64,000 nucleotides of DNA from Tetrahymena elliotti 4EA (lineage: Eukaryota > Ciliophora > Oligohymenophorea > Hymenostomatida > Tetrahymenidae), in contig JH720297.1 of assembly GCA_000231825.2 (NCBI GenBank), positions 1,109,543-1,173,542 on the forward strand. Reading direction: 5' to 3'. The notes below the pieces were generated by a model. That model saw only the letters and a list, made by a program, of their open reading frames with translations, ran no database searches and had not been told where the DNA came from. Shown in pieces: positions 51,105 to 63,100 of this stretch. The first letter of the stretch is position 1. The number at the start of each line of letters is the position of its first letter. Position numbers and translations under genes: made by a program.

Positions 51105-53329
51105 TCAATCAACCTCTTCCATGGTGTTGGTGTTTTCGGTTTTTTCAGCTTCTTGCTATAATTTAATAAAAAAAACAAATTAGAATTAGAATATTAATTA
51201 ATTAATTGTAATTAAAATGATTGGTGTTTAATGAATAAATAAAAAAGTTAAAAGCTTACGCTAAGTCCAGGAACTTCTTCATCAATGTGAGAGTCGTCTA
51301 ATTGGAGACCAAGCTTAATCATTCTGTGGATTCTGTTAGCAAAAGAAGAGGGGTCATCGAGGGAGAAACCAGAAGTGAGGAGGGAGGTTTCGAAGAGCAA
51401 CCAGATGAGATCCTTGACGGTCTTGTCAGCCTTATCCTTGTCGGATCTGGTCTTGAGTTCTTGGACGATGGCATTATCAGGGTTGATTTCCATGGTCTTC
51501 TTGGAGATCATATATGTGGACATGGAAGCATCTCTGAGAGCTTGAGCCTTCATGATTCTTTCCATATTGGCGGACCAGCCATATTCACCAGTAACGAGGA
51601 CGCAAGGAGATTCGTCGAGTCTTTGACCAACAACAACCTTTTCAACCTTGTCACCGAGGACGTCCTTGATTTACTTGCAAAGAGGTTCGTAGGCAGCCTT
51701 CTTTTCTTCGAACTTCTTCTTTTCATCTTCAGTTTATTCGAGTTCAAGACCTTCCTTGGAGCAGTTCTTGAGTTTCTTTCCGTCATATTCCTTTAATTGT
51801 TGGATGACGTATTCATCGATGGGGTCAACCATGTAAAGGACTTCATAACCTCTCTTTCTAAGACTTTCGACGAAGGGAGAAGCAGCAACGGAAGCTCTGG
51901 ATTCACCAGTGATGAAGAAGATATCCTTTTGACCTTCTTTCATTCTGGCAACGTAGTCCTTGAGGGTGGTTAATTCTTCACCAGACTTAGAAGAGTGATA
52001 TCTGAGGAAGGAAGAGAGCTTTTCTCTGTTGGCAGAGTCTTCGTGGATACCGAGCTTAAGGTTCTTACCGAATTATTCGTAGAACTTCTTGAAGTCTTCT
52101 TCGTTGTCAGCAACTTCTTGGATGAGGTCGAGGCACTTCTTGACGATGTTCTTCTTGATGACCTTGAGGATCTTGTTGTGTTGGAGGAATTCTCTGGAGA
52201 TGTTAAGAGGGAGATCTTCAGAATCAACAACACCCTTAATGAAGTTAAGATATTCAGGGATGAGTTCTTCGCAGTCATCCATAATGAACACTCTTCTGAC
52301 GTAGAGCTTGATGTTATTTTTCTTCTTCTTGGTTTCGAATAAGTCGAAGGGAGCTCTCTTGGGAATGAAGAGGATTGCTCTGAATTCAAGTTGACCTTCA
52401 ACGGAGAATTGCTTGACAGCTTGGTGTTCTTCCCAATCGTTGGTGAGGGACTTGTAGAAGTTAACGTATTCTTCCTTGGTGATTTCTTCAGGCTTTCTCA
52501 TCCAAAGGGGCTTGTTCTTGTTTTATTCTTCGAATTCAGTGTGGACAACTTTAACTTTCTTCTTCTTCTTGTCCTTCTTTTCGGTTTCGTCCTTAATTTC
52601 GGGTTCATCGGTCTTTTCCTTGTCTTCCTTTTCCTTTTCTTCATCTTCATCATCGGTTTGTTCCTTTTCTTCAGTCTTTTCAACTTATAATTCAATGGGG
52701 AAAGCAATGAATTCAGAGTGCTTCTTGATCAAATCCTTGATTCTTCTTTCTTCTAAGAATTCTAAGTTGTCGTTCTTCATGTGGAGGATGATCTTGGTAC
52801 CTCTGGTGAGCTTTTCAGGGTTTTCATCATCACTAACGACAGTGAAAGTACCACCAGCAGAGGATTCCCATCTCCATTGGGATTCGTCGTCATTGGACTT
52901 GGAGATAACTTCGACCTTTTCAGCAACCAAGTAAGCAGAGTAGAAACCGACACCAAATTGACCGATCATAGAAATATCAGCACCACTGGAGAGGGCTTCC
53001 ATGAAGGCCTTAGTACCAGACTTAGCAATAGTACCTAAGTTGTTGATCAATTCCTTCTTGGTCATACCAATACCGGTATCCCAGAGGGTAAGGGTGTTGT
53101 TGGCCTTATCGGGAATGATTCTAATTCTGAAGTTAGGTTCAACTTCTAATTTGGCTTTTTCGCTGTCGGTGATGGAAATGTATCTAATCTTATCCAAAGC
53201 ATCGGAGGCATTGGAAATTAATTCTCTCAAGAAGATTTCCTTGTTGGAGTAGAAGGTGTTGATGATCAAACCCATCAATTGTTGGATATCAGCTTCGAAA
53301 GCAAAGTGTTCAGCTTGTTGTTGAGACAT
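51105..53329 (-). CDS. HSP90: Cytosolic HSP90 molecular chaperone
   Basis: ATP-dependent chaperone for kinases, receptors and other clients. ATG at 53327-53329; a main exon 51260-53329 and a last exon 51105-51155 separated by a 104-bp GT..AG intron (51156-51259) give 706 residues, usual for the family. The N-terminal ATPase domain shows [17 protein letters not shown] (E36, N40), DTGIGM (D84) and [12 protein letters not shown] near 123-133. A Lys/Glu-rich charged linker follows from about 214 to 270. The middle domain has [28 protein letters not shown] and [18 protein letters not shown]. The C-terminal domain has [14 protein letters not shown] and [12 protein letters not shown]. The protein ends TMEEVD, the TPR-cochaperone docking motif of cytosolic HSP90, so it is not the ER or mitochondrial form. 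In-frame TAA codons replace Gln at several sites, fixing the ciliate code. Codons are richer in G and C than those of its neighbours, as expected for a highly expressed gene. Confidence 0.98.
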
Positions 53330-53472
53330 TTCTTATGATATATCTTTTTTTAATTAATTGCTTTTTTGTGCAAAATTGTTATTTTTTGTTTGTTTTTTAA
53401 ATTTTTTAATTAATTTCAAAAATATTTCTTCTTTTGCGATATCTTTTAATAAGACTGATAGCTAATTATTCC

Positions 53473-53490
53473 TTCTCTTCTAGAATCTTC
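53473..53490 (-). promoter_or_regulatory. Heat-shock element upstream of HSP90
   Basis: TTCTCTTCTAGAATCTTC holds three alternating units spaced five bases apart (TTC at 53478, GAA at 53483, TTC at 53488) plus a further TTC at 53473. This matches the nGAAn pattern bound by heat-shock factor and lies about 150 bp upstream of the start codon. Direct binding is inferred. Confidence 0.8.
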
Positions 53491-53540
53491 AACTCTAAGA
53501 GATGTTATAATCTTTCTTTCTTTTTTTCTAAATCGTTTGA

Positions 53541-53548
53541 TTCTCGAA
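53541..53548 (-). promoter_or_regulatory. Second, partial heat-shock element
   Basis: TTCTCGAA gives two inverted nGAAn units about 210 bp upstream of HSP90; the third unit is missing. It is weaker than the site at 53473-53490 and may act with it. Confidence 0.5.
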
Positions 53549-55502
53549 GTTATTTATTCAATCAGCCCATTCTAAAAATATTTTTATTTAATTAAATCCA
53601 TAATTCTTTCCACTTTAGAAATTTTCTTTTTTCCAATTCATCTTTTCATCTTTTGCTTATATCTTTGCTTGATTTCTTAATTTTCAGCTAAATTTTATTT
53701 TCTAATTTTTAAATATCCAATACATTATTTATAATTATTAGCAATATGCTTTCTTTAATATTTATAAGTGTACCTTTCCCATAGCGCGACTCATCCAACC
53801 AATTTGCCATATTTGAATTATCAACTCTAACACATAAAATAAGGCTTAATAGCATTTAGACTACTTACAAAAGATTGTTTTGTTTTTCTCCATTTTGCAA
53901 AATTTTTAAAAATAAAATAAAACAAATATCTAAGTTAGCAGATTTAATTATTAAATTTTCAATTTTTGAAGGCAAAAGGAAACGTTAATATTGAATGTAT
54001 TTTTTTTGTTTTTGCCAATCAATCTTTCCCTTTATATCCCCAACAAAAATGCATTATAATAAAGCATTTTTTCTCTATATTTCTTAAATATTCTATACAC
54101 AAATAGCATTTCTGTCAAGTATGAATAGTATTTATGCAGTTTCTGCTTATCATTTATAATTATTTAAAAGAAAAAAACATATTTTTGATTTTTTAAAACT
54201 TTTTGTTTCCTTCTTTGAATTCTGAAAATCTGCAAAGCCATCAAAGAAGTAGTTAGTGAAGTTAGATGTTAAAATTATGAAAACTTTCTTTCAAAGATTA
54301 AAGTATAGAGATACACCCAACCATATAGTCTTGGTCATTGATTTTTTTAAATATAAGCAAAAAGCAGTTCAATAAAATTAAAATTTCATTCATAGCCCTT
54401 TTCACTCATGCTTTCTTTTTTTAAAAAAATTATATGTCTTCTTACTTCATAAAAATGAATGAAGAATAAATCATTTTTTTCTTAGTCTATTGAGATTCAT
54501 TTTAAAATCTGATTTTTTAAAATGTAAACGAAGATAAATCTAAATGTTTTTGTGTTTATTTTAAAGTAGTTCATTTTTTTTTTAATTTTAGCAAGTACAC
54601 TACATATATACGGTTAGCGGTAAAAAAATTTAAAATATGAAAACATGAAAACTGTTTTATTCATAAAATAAATATTTCTGAAAGAGTAAATGATCAACAA
54701 AAGTAAAAGAACGGCTAAAGGTTTCACAAAAAGTATGTAATCATAAAAAAAATTATTTTTGTTAGTGTAATCAGAATCGAAGTGTAGTTGACTAACTAAT
54801 CAACTGATCACACTAATACTAATATCTTCACTAATATTCTAATCAAATTGGTACTAAAAAATCTGTAGTAAGTTATTAAGCTTAAGATAGACAGAAATAT
54901 TTAAAAATTCTAAATATCTTTTTAATTCAATGCTTTTTACTTTTTTAAAAATCCTATAAAAATATTTTTTCTCAAAATAAAGATACTCAATTTAAAGTCA
55001 CATTTTAAAAATATTTTTATGAGAACCAATAGAAAATACAATCTTTTAAGCTTTAGATGAATTACATAAGAAATTTAAGCTCTTTTTTATGTAAAACTGT
55101 AAGTTTTCAACAAATTTTTTCCTATTTAGCTAATTATTTTAGAATTATTTTAAAAATAGGCATGCATTTAATATTGAATTCTATTAATTGGTATTATAGT
55201 TTTGTATTTTTAACAATTATTGAGTTTTAAAACCATTGTACAATATTTTTTAAAATAAAATCAACGCATTATTAAAATGTTGATCAAAAATGGTCAAAAA
55301 AAGCAACTTCCTGTAAAATCTTTGTAAAGAAAGTATAAAACAGCAGATAAAATGAAATTTATTTATTGTTAGAGGAGTCATTTCAGCGAATAGATTTTTT
55401 ATTACACATTTTTTCTTTTGTTTGCTCAAAGATAGACCCAAAGTCAAAAAATGAAATATCCTACTTTTAAATTTAAATAAAGCCTGATTTCAAAAACCTT
55501 CA

Positions 55503-55513
55503 AAAAGGGGGGT
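55503..55513 (+). promoter_or_regulatory. AAAAAGGGGGG polypurine tract
   Basis: Contains the exact A5G5 sequence that flanks the M internal eliminated sequence of Tetrahymena and is bound by the protein Lia3. G6 runs are rare in DNA this AT-rich. No clean inverted CCCCCTTTTT partner was found nearby (TTTCCCCAAAAA at about 55852 is the closest C-rich run), so a role in DNA elimination is only a possibility. Confidence 0.4.
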
Positions 55514-56291
55514 CTGACAAAAAAAAAATAATTTTTTCTAAAATTTGATGAATTTTTATAATAAATTTTAAATATGAAAAATAGTGAAAAATAGAATATC
55601 ATAGAGGTCTCTTTATAAGAAGTAGTTGAAAAATGAAAATTGTAAAAGTTAGGGTTAAGCTAATGATGAATAAATAATAATCTGATGGAAATGAATAAAG
55701 ATGAGAAATTAGAAAGATACTCTGGTTATAATAATCAAAAAATACAAATTATAATAAATAATTAAATTTTTGAGTTCTAATTAATTTTTCTGCAAATTAA
55801 CTGCTTAGTTGTTCTATTTTTCTTTTTTCTTCAAAAATTGATAAAAAATATCTTTCCCCAAAAATCAAAAAGACCTCTCAGAAGTTGTTTAAAATAATTA
55901 AATTTATAAATAGTTTTTTTGATATCTTTTCTTTTTTGATTTCCGATCAATAATAATTCAAAATTCTATTAATTTTCTATATTCTAAATGCATACAGCTA
56001 AGTTTTCCATTTACAATACAAAAACTCAATCACTAAAAATGATTTCATGAATATTTCTAAATATTTTATCATAAGACATAAAAACATGTAAATTCTTATT
56101 AAAAAAGCGATAAAAACAATTTTACATCCTATTTTAAGCATTTCAATTAAAATTCTAGACTCATTTTAATAAATAAATCAAAATTGATGAGAATAAATTA
56201 TTCTAGATTGTTATTAATATCATTTAAATATTATTCTTTAAAAAGTAATTATTCCTCAATGATGTTATATTTTAAATAGTAATTATCTATC

Positions 56292-59104
56292 TCACTAAAT
56301 AAGTTCTTCAATATTCAACTCTTCTTTTAGCAATCCTTAATTTTCTAGATCATTTGAATTGTTTTTAGAAATATTGCTCTTATTATTTTGTTTTTCATCC
56401 AACTGCTATTCTTATTGATTAGGTTTCTTCTTTTATTTTTCTAACTGTAATTCTTCCTCTCTTTTCATTTTATTTTCTTTTTTGTTGATGTACATGAGCT
56501 AAATTTATCCATACCTATCATACTAATAATAATAAAAATGATAAAATACATTTTATTTTTTGAAAATATAAATTATCTTACTCCTGTTTCTTTAGCTTTG
56601 GTCAAAAGCCTCATCATAGGAGAGAAAACAAAAACAAGCCAAGGGAAGTTAAAAAATCCATAAACTGTCTTCAATAAGTAAACAAATTGATATCTTTACC
56701 AGTCATCATCATAAAATACTAAAGCAATTATGATTAAAGCTAAACATATTGAGAAAATCACAATATCATAGAGCATAAAAAACTTTATTCTTCCTCCCCT
56801 TTTTTAAAATTGAATAAAATATTTAAATAATAACAAAAGAAGAAAAATTACTTTTTTGGTGATAATCTTAAGCAACAAAAATCAACATCTTCTTCATATT
56901 CTTCTTTAACAATTAATGAAGATGCATTATAATTGTATATTTTTGTATCATTTTATTATCCTAAAGCAAGATTTTAAGATTGAGTTTTAGAAATGTCTTA
57001 ACTCTTTCTGATGTTTTCTAATAGATTTTAATCTTAAAAGTTCTTTTTCATAGTAGCATAAAGAATTTGACCTTTTTACTTAGAGCATGGCAAAAGTAAA
57101 AAGGCAATCCAACAAAGAACAATCTACAACAAAAATCCAACTATATCACTAATGATATTAATTTTTGATCCAGGTCCTTCATCTTTACATCTTAAGTAAT
57201 CAGAAACAGTATCATAATCATTAATTGTTGAGCAGAAGAAAAATAATGCATAGCCAAGTAAAGATCCAGTAACACCTACGCTAAAGAATTACATTTTTTT
57301 AAACGAAACAATGTAAAGTAGTAACTGCCATTCATCTTACTTATCAATCAACAGAAAGTAAAAACCATAAAGAAAACTTGAGGCTCCATAAAGTGGAAAG
57401 AGATTAATTAACAAAATAAGCCACCAAGAAAATCTTCTTATTTTTTACCATATTGTCCTATTGTCTAGTTTAATAATAAACATTTAATACTCTTGTAAGT
57501 AATCTATGATAATTATATTACATGCAGTTGTAGTGTATAAATACCAACTTCTAAGGAAATACCAAGGGTAAAATAGGCAAAAAACTTTTGGCTTTTCCTC
57601 CACAATATTAATTGGCATTCTCTCATACCCATCTGGTCTTTTAGTAAAATTAAAAACTTAGATTATTGATTTGAGAAACAAATATACTTCAAAGCCTCTT
57701 TAATTGATTCTTCAATACCTGGCCAAGCATCATCAATAATATCATGAATTACTTATTTTATTGATTTAAACTAATTACAAAGAAAAAATGAGTAAAAGTA
57801 TTTATTAATCATCGGTATTAAAATTATATTTCTGATTTTTGCTCAAAAAATAGCTATGATTGAGTAAAAATTTATTATTAATTTAATATTTTCTAAGATA
57901 AAAAAAATCTAAATGTTTATTTTATTTCATTTTCAACCATAAATTTGTTATTAGATATAATTAATTTGCATATAAGATATTAGGTTAATCAGTACCTAAT
58001 CCTATCAGATACTATGTTAAATATCTTGCATTTTATAGTTGAATAGTATTTTAATCTAAAATACATTTTTTTTATATTTTAAAATAGTCCTCATAAATTG
58101 TTAATTACCTTTATAAATTCAAATGATTTTTTTATTTTTTCTGACTCAAAATATTTTGTCATTATTTATTCTTTTAAAATTTGATTACCAAAATATAAAT
58201 AGGATCTAAATTTTTTCTTATTCTTTAGAGTAAATTATTTACAAATAAATTATCATACCGAAAATTTTAAGTTATTGTTCAAATAGTATTAATATTAAGT
58301 AATTAGAGTTTTTTTAATATTAAATTTGGTAAGATTTTTTTTTATCTAATAATTTCTTTATTGTTTCATTTTCAACCATAAATTTGTTGCAAAAGAAATT
58401 CATTTTATTTTAGTTTAAAATATTTTTTTAGATAAGAAAAATATTTTATTAACTAATTAATTACCATGTAAGGATCCGTCACTAATCTCTTAACTTTAGG
58501 TTTCTACTTTTCAAGAATTTTTAATATAGCATTTTCTACTTTTAATCTTATCCATATGTTAAACTTGTCTTTCTATTATCTCATAACATCTTTATATTTT
58601 TAATCCATTTAAGCATATTCATTTGAAACTTAGTTTTTTATCTCATTTATTTAGCCAGAAGCCTTCTTAATCGCGTTTTTGAGAGCATCACTCTTTAAAT
58701 ATAAAATTAAATAAGTTTATGCATATTTTTATTTGTATTTTACTTACTCCCATTCCTATCTTTTTTTATATTTCTTACGAAAAACTAAACTTATTATTTT
58801 TTGCAGCAGCAACTGGTAACTCAGATTTTTACTCTCCTTGTTTGCTGGTATTATCTTTTTATTAAATGACCACTTATTCATCAATACGAGTATTTTCTTA
58901 TTTAAATGATGAATTTATTTCTTTTTAATTATTGCTATTTTATGGCTGATAATTATTTGATTAATCAGCAGGATTTAAATTAATTGTATTTTCATTTTAA
59001 TTAATAGTAAGATGCTCGCTCTAAGGATTATTTTCATCTTTTTTCTCATTAGTAAATATTTTCACCTTAAGCGCGTTTATATTTTCCCCTATTTTTTTGA
59101 TCAT
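56292..59104 (-). CDS. Multi-pass membrane protein with coiled N-terminus, 633 aa
   Basis: Six exons join in one frame from ATG (59102-59104) to TGA (56292-56294). Introns, all GT..AG on the minus strand: 58693-58747, 57771-58464 (694 bp), 57638-57687, 56799-56851, 56523-56581. A TGA two codons upstream supports the start. Residues 1 to about 115 are Gln/Asn-rich; about 120-200 are charged and helical (SDALKNAIKKASGQINEIKN, LKVENAILKILEKQKPKVKR). A hydrophilic segment with DDAWPGIEESIKEALKPDGY leads into membrane segments including FSWWLILLINLFPLYGASSF, FFSVGVTGSLLGYALFFFC, IISDIVGFLLQIVLCWIAFL, YDIVIFSICLALIIIALVF and a final FFNFPWLVFVF. The C-terminal tail is Lys/Glu/Gln-rich. The FLRSWYLY...RRFSWW...LFPLYG arrangement looks like a conserved protist membrane protein, but I cannot name it or its transport activity. 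Confidence 0.87.
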
Positions 59105-60172
59105 TTCTCAAAATCTTGGAGCTTTTTAGTTGAAACTTCAATAGTGTTATTCTTACTTGTAGATTATATTATTATTGCTATTTATAAAACAGTATCGCTT
59201 TGAAACAAGAGACTCTAAATAATTGTTAATAAAATTATAGTTGTTCGAATTAAATTAAAAATGATTACAAAATTAAGAAAAAAATTAAATTCGAGATTAA
59301 TAAAGCTAAAATACACTCTAATTAATTAGTATAAGACTTACAAATATAATTGAATAAATCTAATAATTAAATTTAAAATTACATTCATAAATTAAAAAAA
59401 ATATTTTATTTTCTACCTTTATTCCTATTTTTATCATAAATAGATTTTATTAAAAATAAAAAAATTCATCTTTATGATGGAAGAATTTAATTTGAAAAAG
59501 TATTGCCACTATTATTGAAAGATTATAAAATAGATTTTTATTTTTAAATTGTTTTATGAAGTAATTTTTAATAAATGCTATTTTAGAGAAATGATTTATT
59601 TCTAAAATAAGGTTAAAAATAGATTTATTGCTAGCTGCTCACATTTAATTCTCAATTTTGAAAGAAAGGTTAATTAACTATTTTAAAAATTTAAAAATTA
59701 ATAATTATCATCTAGCTAACAAACTCAGTGAAATTATGAGCTATTTTCTCTTTTTACTCTAATTTATAAATAAATTATTAATTATCATAATAGAAATTTT
59801 AGGAAAATTAATGAAAAGTTTTTTTTATTTTTGGGAGCAAACACTTTGTTAAAGATTTCTAAGATGTCACTAAACCCAAAATTGCATTTCAAATAAAATT
59901 GATGGTAAAATGAAGTAGATAAGAAGCTCTTTTACGAATAGAATTGCAAACTATTTTAGATTTAATTAAGAAATGTGATGAATGTTCATGTAACTAAATT
60001 TTATTATTATTTTGAAATTATTTATTAAAATTTTTTTGAGAAATTAAGTTAATACAAGTAAAGTAAGTCACAAAAGGATAAAGACCAAAAAAATATATTT
60101 AAAAAAAAATAGCTAGTTTTAAAAATTTCTGATTAGCAAGTGAAGAAATAATTTTTTTGTTGAACAAAGAAG
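59105..60172. other. Shared divergent intergenic region
   Basis: 1.07 kb between the divergent starts of the membrane protein (minus) and the channel gene (plus), so it should hold both promoters. It is AT-rich and no specific element was recognised. Confidence 0.5.
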
Positions 60173-63100
60173 ATGAGTTCAGTTGGATAGAAAAATAATA
60201 AGATTGATAAAGTGATTGATTTTATTTATGACAAGGCATCTTATTGCAATTATGAAAAAGTAGAAGTATAGAGAAGACAAAAATTAATAGGATCTTTACA
60301 TTAAGAACTGAGAAGTACTGTGTAAATTCAAAAAAAATTAGATAGTACCTGGTATTCAAATAACATTTATGATTCATCAAGTAGTTAAGTGGAATCAAGA
60401 TGTGCTAAACTTATGAAGACTATTTTAGATTACATTCCAATAGAACCCTTTTAGATGGTATCTTTTTAAATGATTACCTGGGATATTCTAATTACTCTAG
60501 TTAACTATCTCATTTTATTTGAACTTTGCCTTTGCTTTGCATTTGATTTAAATTTAATAAACTGTTTTATGGGTAGTTAAGTAATTTTTTTTATGTTGGC
60601 CCTCCTTTTAATTGATGTTTTGATCACTTTTAACAAAACTTATTTTGAAAGGGGATTGATTGTATAAGATCGAAAATAAATTGCAAAGAAATATTTGCAA
60701 GAAATGGGATTTTTAGTTGACATAGTAAGTATATTGAGCTTGACAACAGTATTTACAGAATAAAATTCTATTTAATATGTTTTTTTTATCAAACTGCTCA
60801 GACTTTTGAACATGATAAATAGCTTAGAGGACAGAATTCTGATATTCTTTAGTTAAGGTAGAAGTTTGGTTATAAAATTAATTAAATTCTTTTTATGCTT
60901 ATGTGGTTTTATTCACTTATCTTCTTGTCTTTTAGTATTAAGTAATAAAGTAGACTCTGAAAATAACATTTATATTGAATTTATTTAGGTATAAAACATA
61001 AAAAATACATAATTATTTTAGAATTCTTCTGAAAAGTATTTGCATAGTCTATTTTTCGTTTTAACTACCTTAATTCCTTTTGGTTATGATGGTTATGCTC
61101 CATAAAATTACTATGAAAAAATATTAACCATTCTAATTATGACTCTAGGAATCTCAATGTTTTTAGTATTTTTAATTCATATTCAGATACACACTAACTA
61201 GATTTTAAAAAATGCAAAATCCCATAAAAAGAATTTACTATCAATAATGAATTACATGTAACTTAAGTAGGTTAGTGTTAAGACATAATATAATATCTTC
61301 TCCTACCTCAACTACAGATGGACTTAATTTGCTCCAAGAAATATATTCTAAGAATAAACAATCATCAATTTGTTAGCTCCTCCTCTTCGTCAGTAATTGC
61401 TTTTTGAATCTCATTCATCTTTCATCCAAAACTCTCATTTTCTTTCTGAAATATTCTCGCCATCATTTATCTATAAATTACCCTCTATAATACAAGGTAA
61501 ATATACTCTATCAAATTTCTTTATATCTAATTTAACTAAAAAACATTTATTTAAAAACACTTTAAAGAATTTTGAAAATTGTTTTAAACAAAATCGATTT
61601 TAATGTTTTTTGATGGTAAGCATAAAACTATTATTCAGAATAACTATTTAATTTCAAAGTTAAAAGAGATAACCAATAACAAAATAAATAAAAAATAATA
61701 AAATCTCTTAGATTTTAAAGAATATTTTAATGACAAAAGTATTTAAAGATTTTTTCTATTTTTTAATATTTAATAAAAAAAATAAAAATATTTTTGATTA
61801 TTTAGAACTTAGAGTGGATCCAGGAGAAATAATATATAGAGACAACTATGTAAATTTGAATGACAATAATTTTTACATTGTTCAGAAAGGGGAATTAGAT
61901 GTGTAGTATCAATGCGACTGCCATATAACTTAAGGCTCTTCTAAGTTTTGTAATTACCAAAAAAGGAGTAATGAAAATAACGAAAGTTTTTTAGTCACAA
62001 AGACCTTAAAAAAGAATGACATGTTAGGATTTAGCTTGTTTTTTTATCCTTATTCAGGTAGAGTTTTGAGGGCTAAAGCAACAACTTTCACTGAACTTCT
62101 TTTTATCAATTACAAATCATTTATGGACTTGCTCATGCAATTTCCTAATGATTATGAAAAATTTTGCTATATTAGAGATGAAATAACTATTAATAATAAT
62201 TATAATATTATTGGATAAACATGCTATTTTTGTGGAGATGATAGTCATTTGATAAGAAATTGCAACTAAATTCACTATGAATTAAATTTTGACCAGAAAA
62301 AAAAAATGTTCTTGTAGAATAGCTTTTAGCCATAAAGAGTTAATTATGAACGTAAACGCAAGATTAAGAATAAGAGAATAAAAGTGAATGAAGAAGAAAT
62401 GGTGAGATATTAAAGGTTTAAAATGTAAAAAATAATTGCTTTGAATCAATATTCTAATCACTTTAGATTAAATACTTAAAGCTCAATGTCAGATTTAGAG
62501 GATCCTTTTCTCTAAAGTTAAATAAAATTAGCTGATTAATCTAAAAAAAAGATTAATTACTAGAACAAAACTTTAGAGTAGCAGACTTCTATTAAGGTAG
62601 GTGGTAGCTAACCTTCTTCTCAGTAGCATTTACAGCCCCATAAATAGGAATATTCTCATAAAAAATAAATTAGTCAATCATCATCTCAGTCAATAAATTA
62701 CTAGTAATTTATCAGCTCTTCTATGTAAATCCCTTAAGACTAGTTTTAGACTGATTCTTTCATTATCGATGATCCTTCCCAATCAGAGAAATAAGAGGGA
62801 TATTTAATTCATTAAAATAAGTAAAATTAAGAATCAAAAAAAGATTTATAATAATAAAATAGTAGCATTGCTGATTCTATGATCTTAGAGTTAAAGCCAT
62901 CTAGCTATAATAATTTATTTGAGAGAACTAAAGCTGAAATAGAAAGTATGGCATAAAAAAAAATATAAAAAATACTACTTTATCCTCATGGCCAAAGACA
63001 TTCTACTCCTTCTGTTCATTCTGCACAATCACCATAGCTTTAATAGAATCACCTTGGTGTTAATTAAACTTCTAATTTTGAGAAAAGAAAAAATTCTTAT

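Larger units (their letters stand above)
53330..56291. other. HSP90 promoter and long intergenic region
   Basis: The first 500 bp carry the heat-shock elements. The rest is AT-rich without a supported gene. It contains a hairpin-forming stretch AGTTGA-N8-TCAACT near 54787-54806 and an AAAAAGGGGGG run at 55503-55513. Confidence 0.5.

Noticed and set aside
51302..53252. Several long plus-strand frames opposite HSP90
   Set aside because: They are antisense shadows of the highly constrained HSP90 reading frame; composition is Leu/Ser/Phe-rich and no homology is seen.
61497..61805. Coding reading continuing past 61496 into the channel gene's intron
   Set aside because: A GT..AG intron restores the C-linker to nucleotide-domain junction in phase, whereas reading on leads to a sequence unlike any channel and out of frame with the domain.
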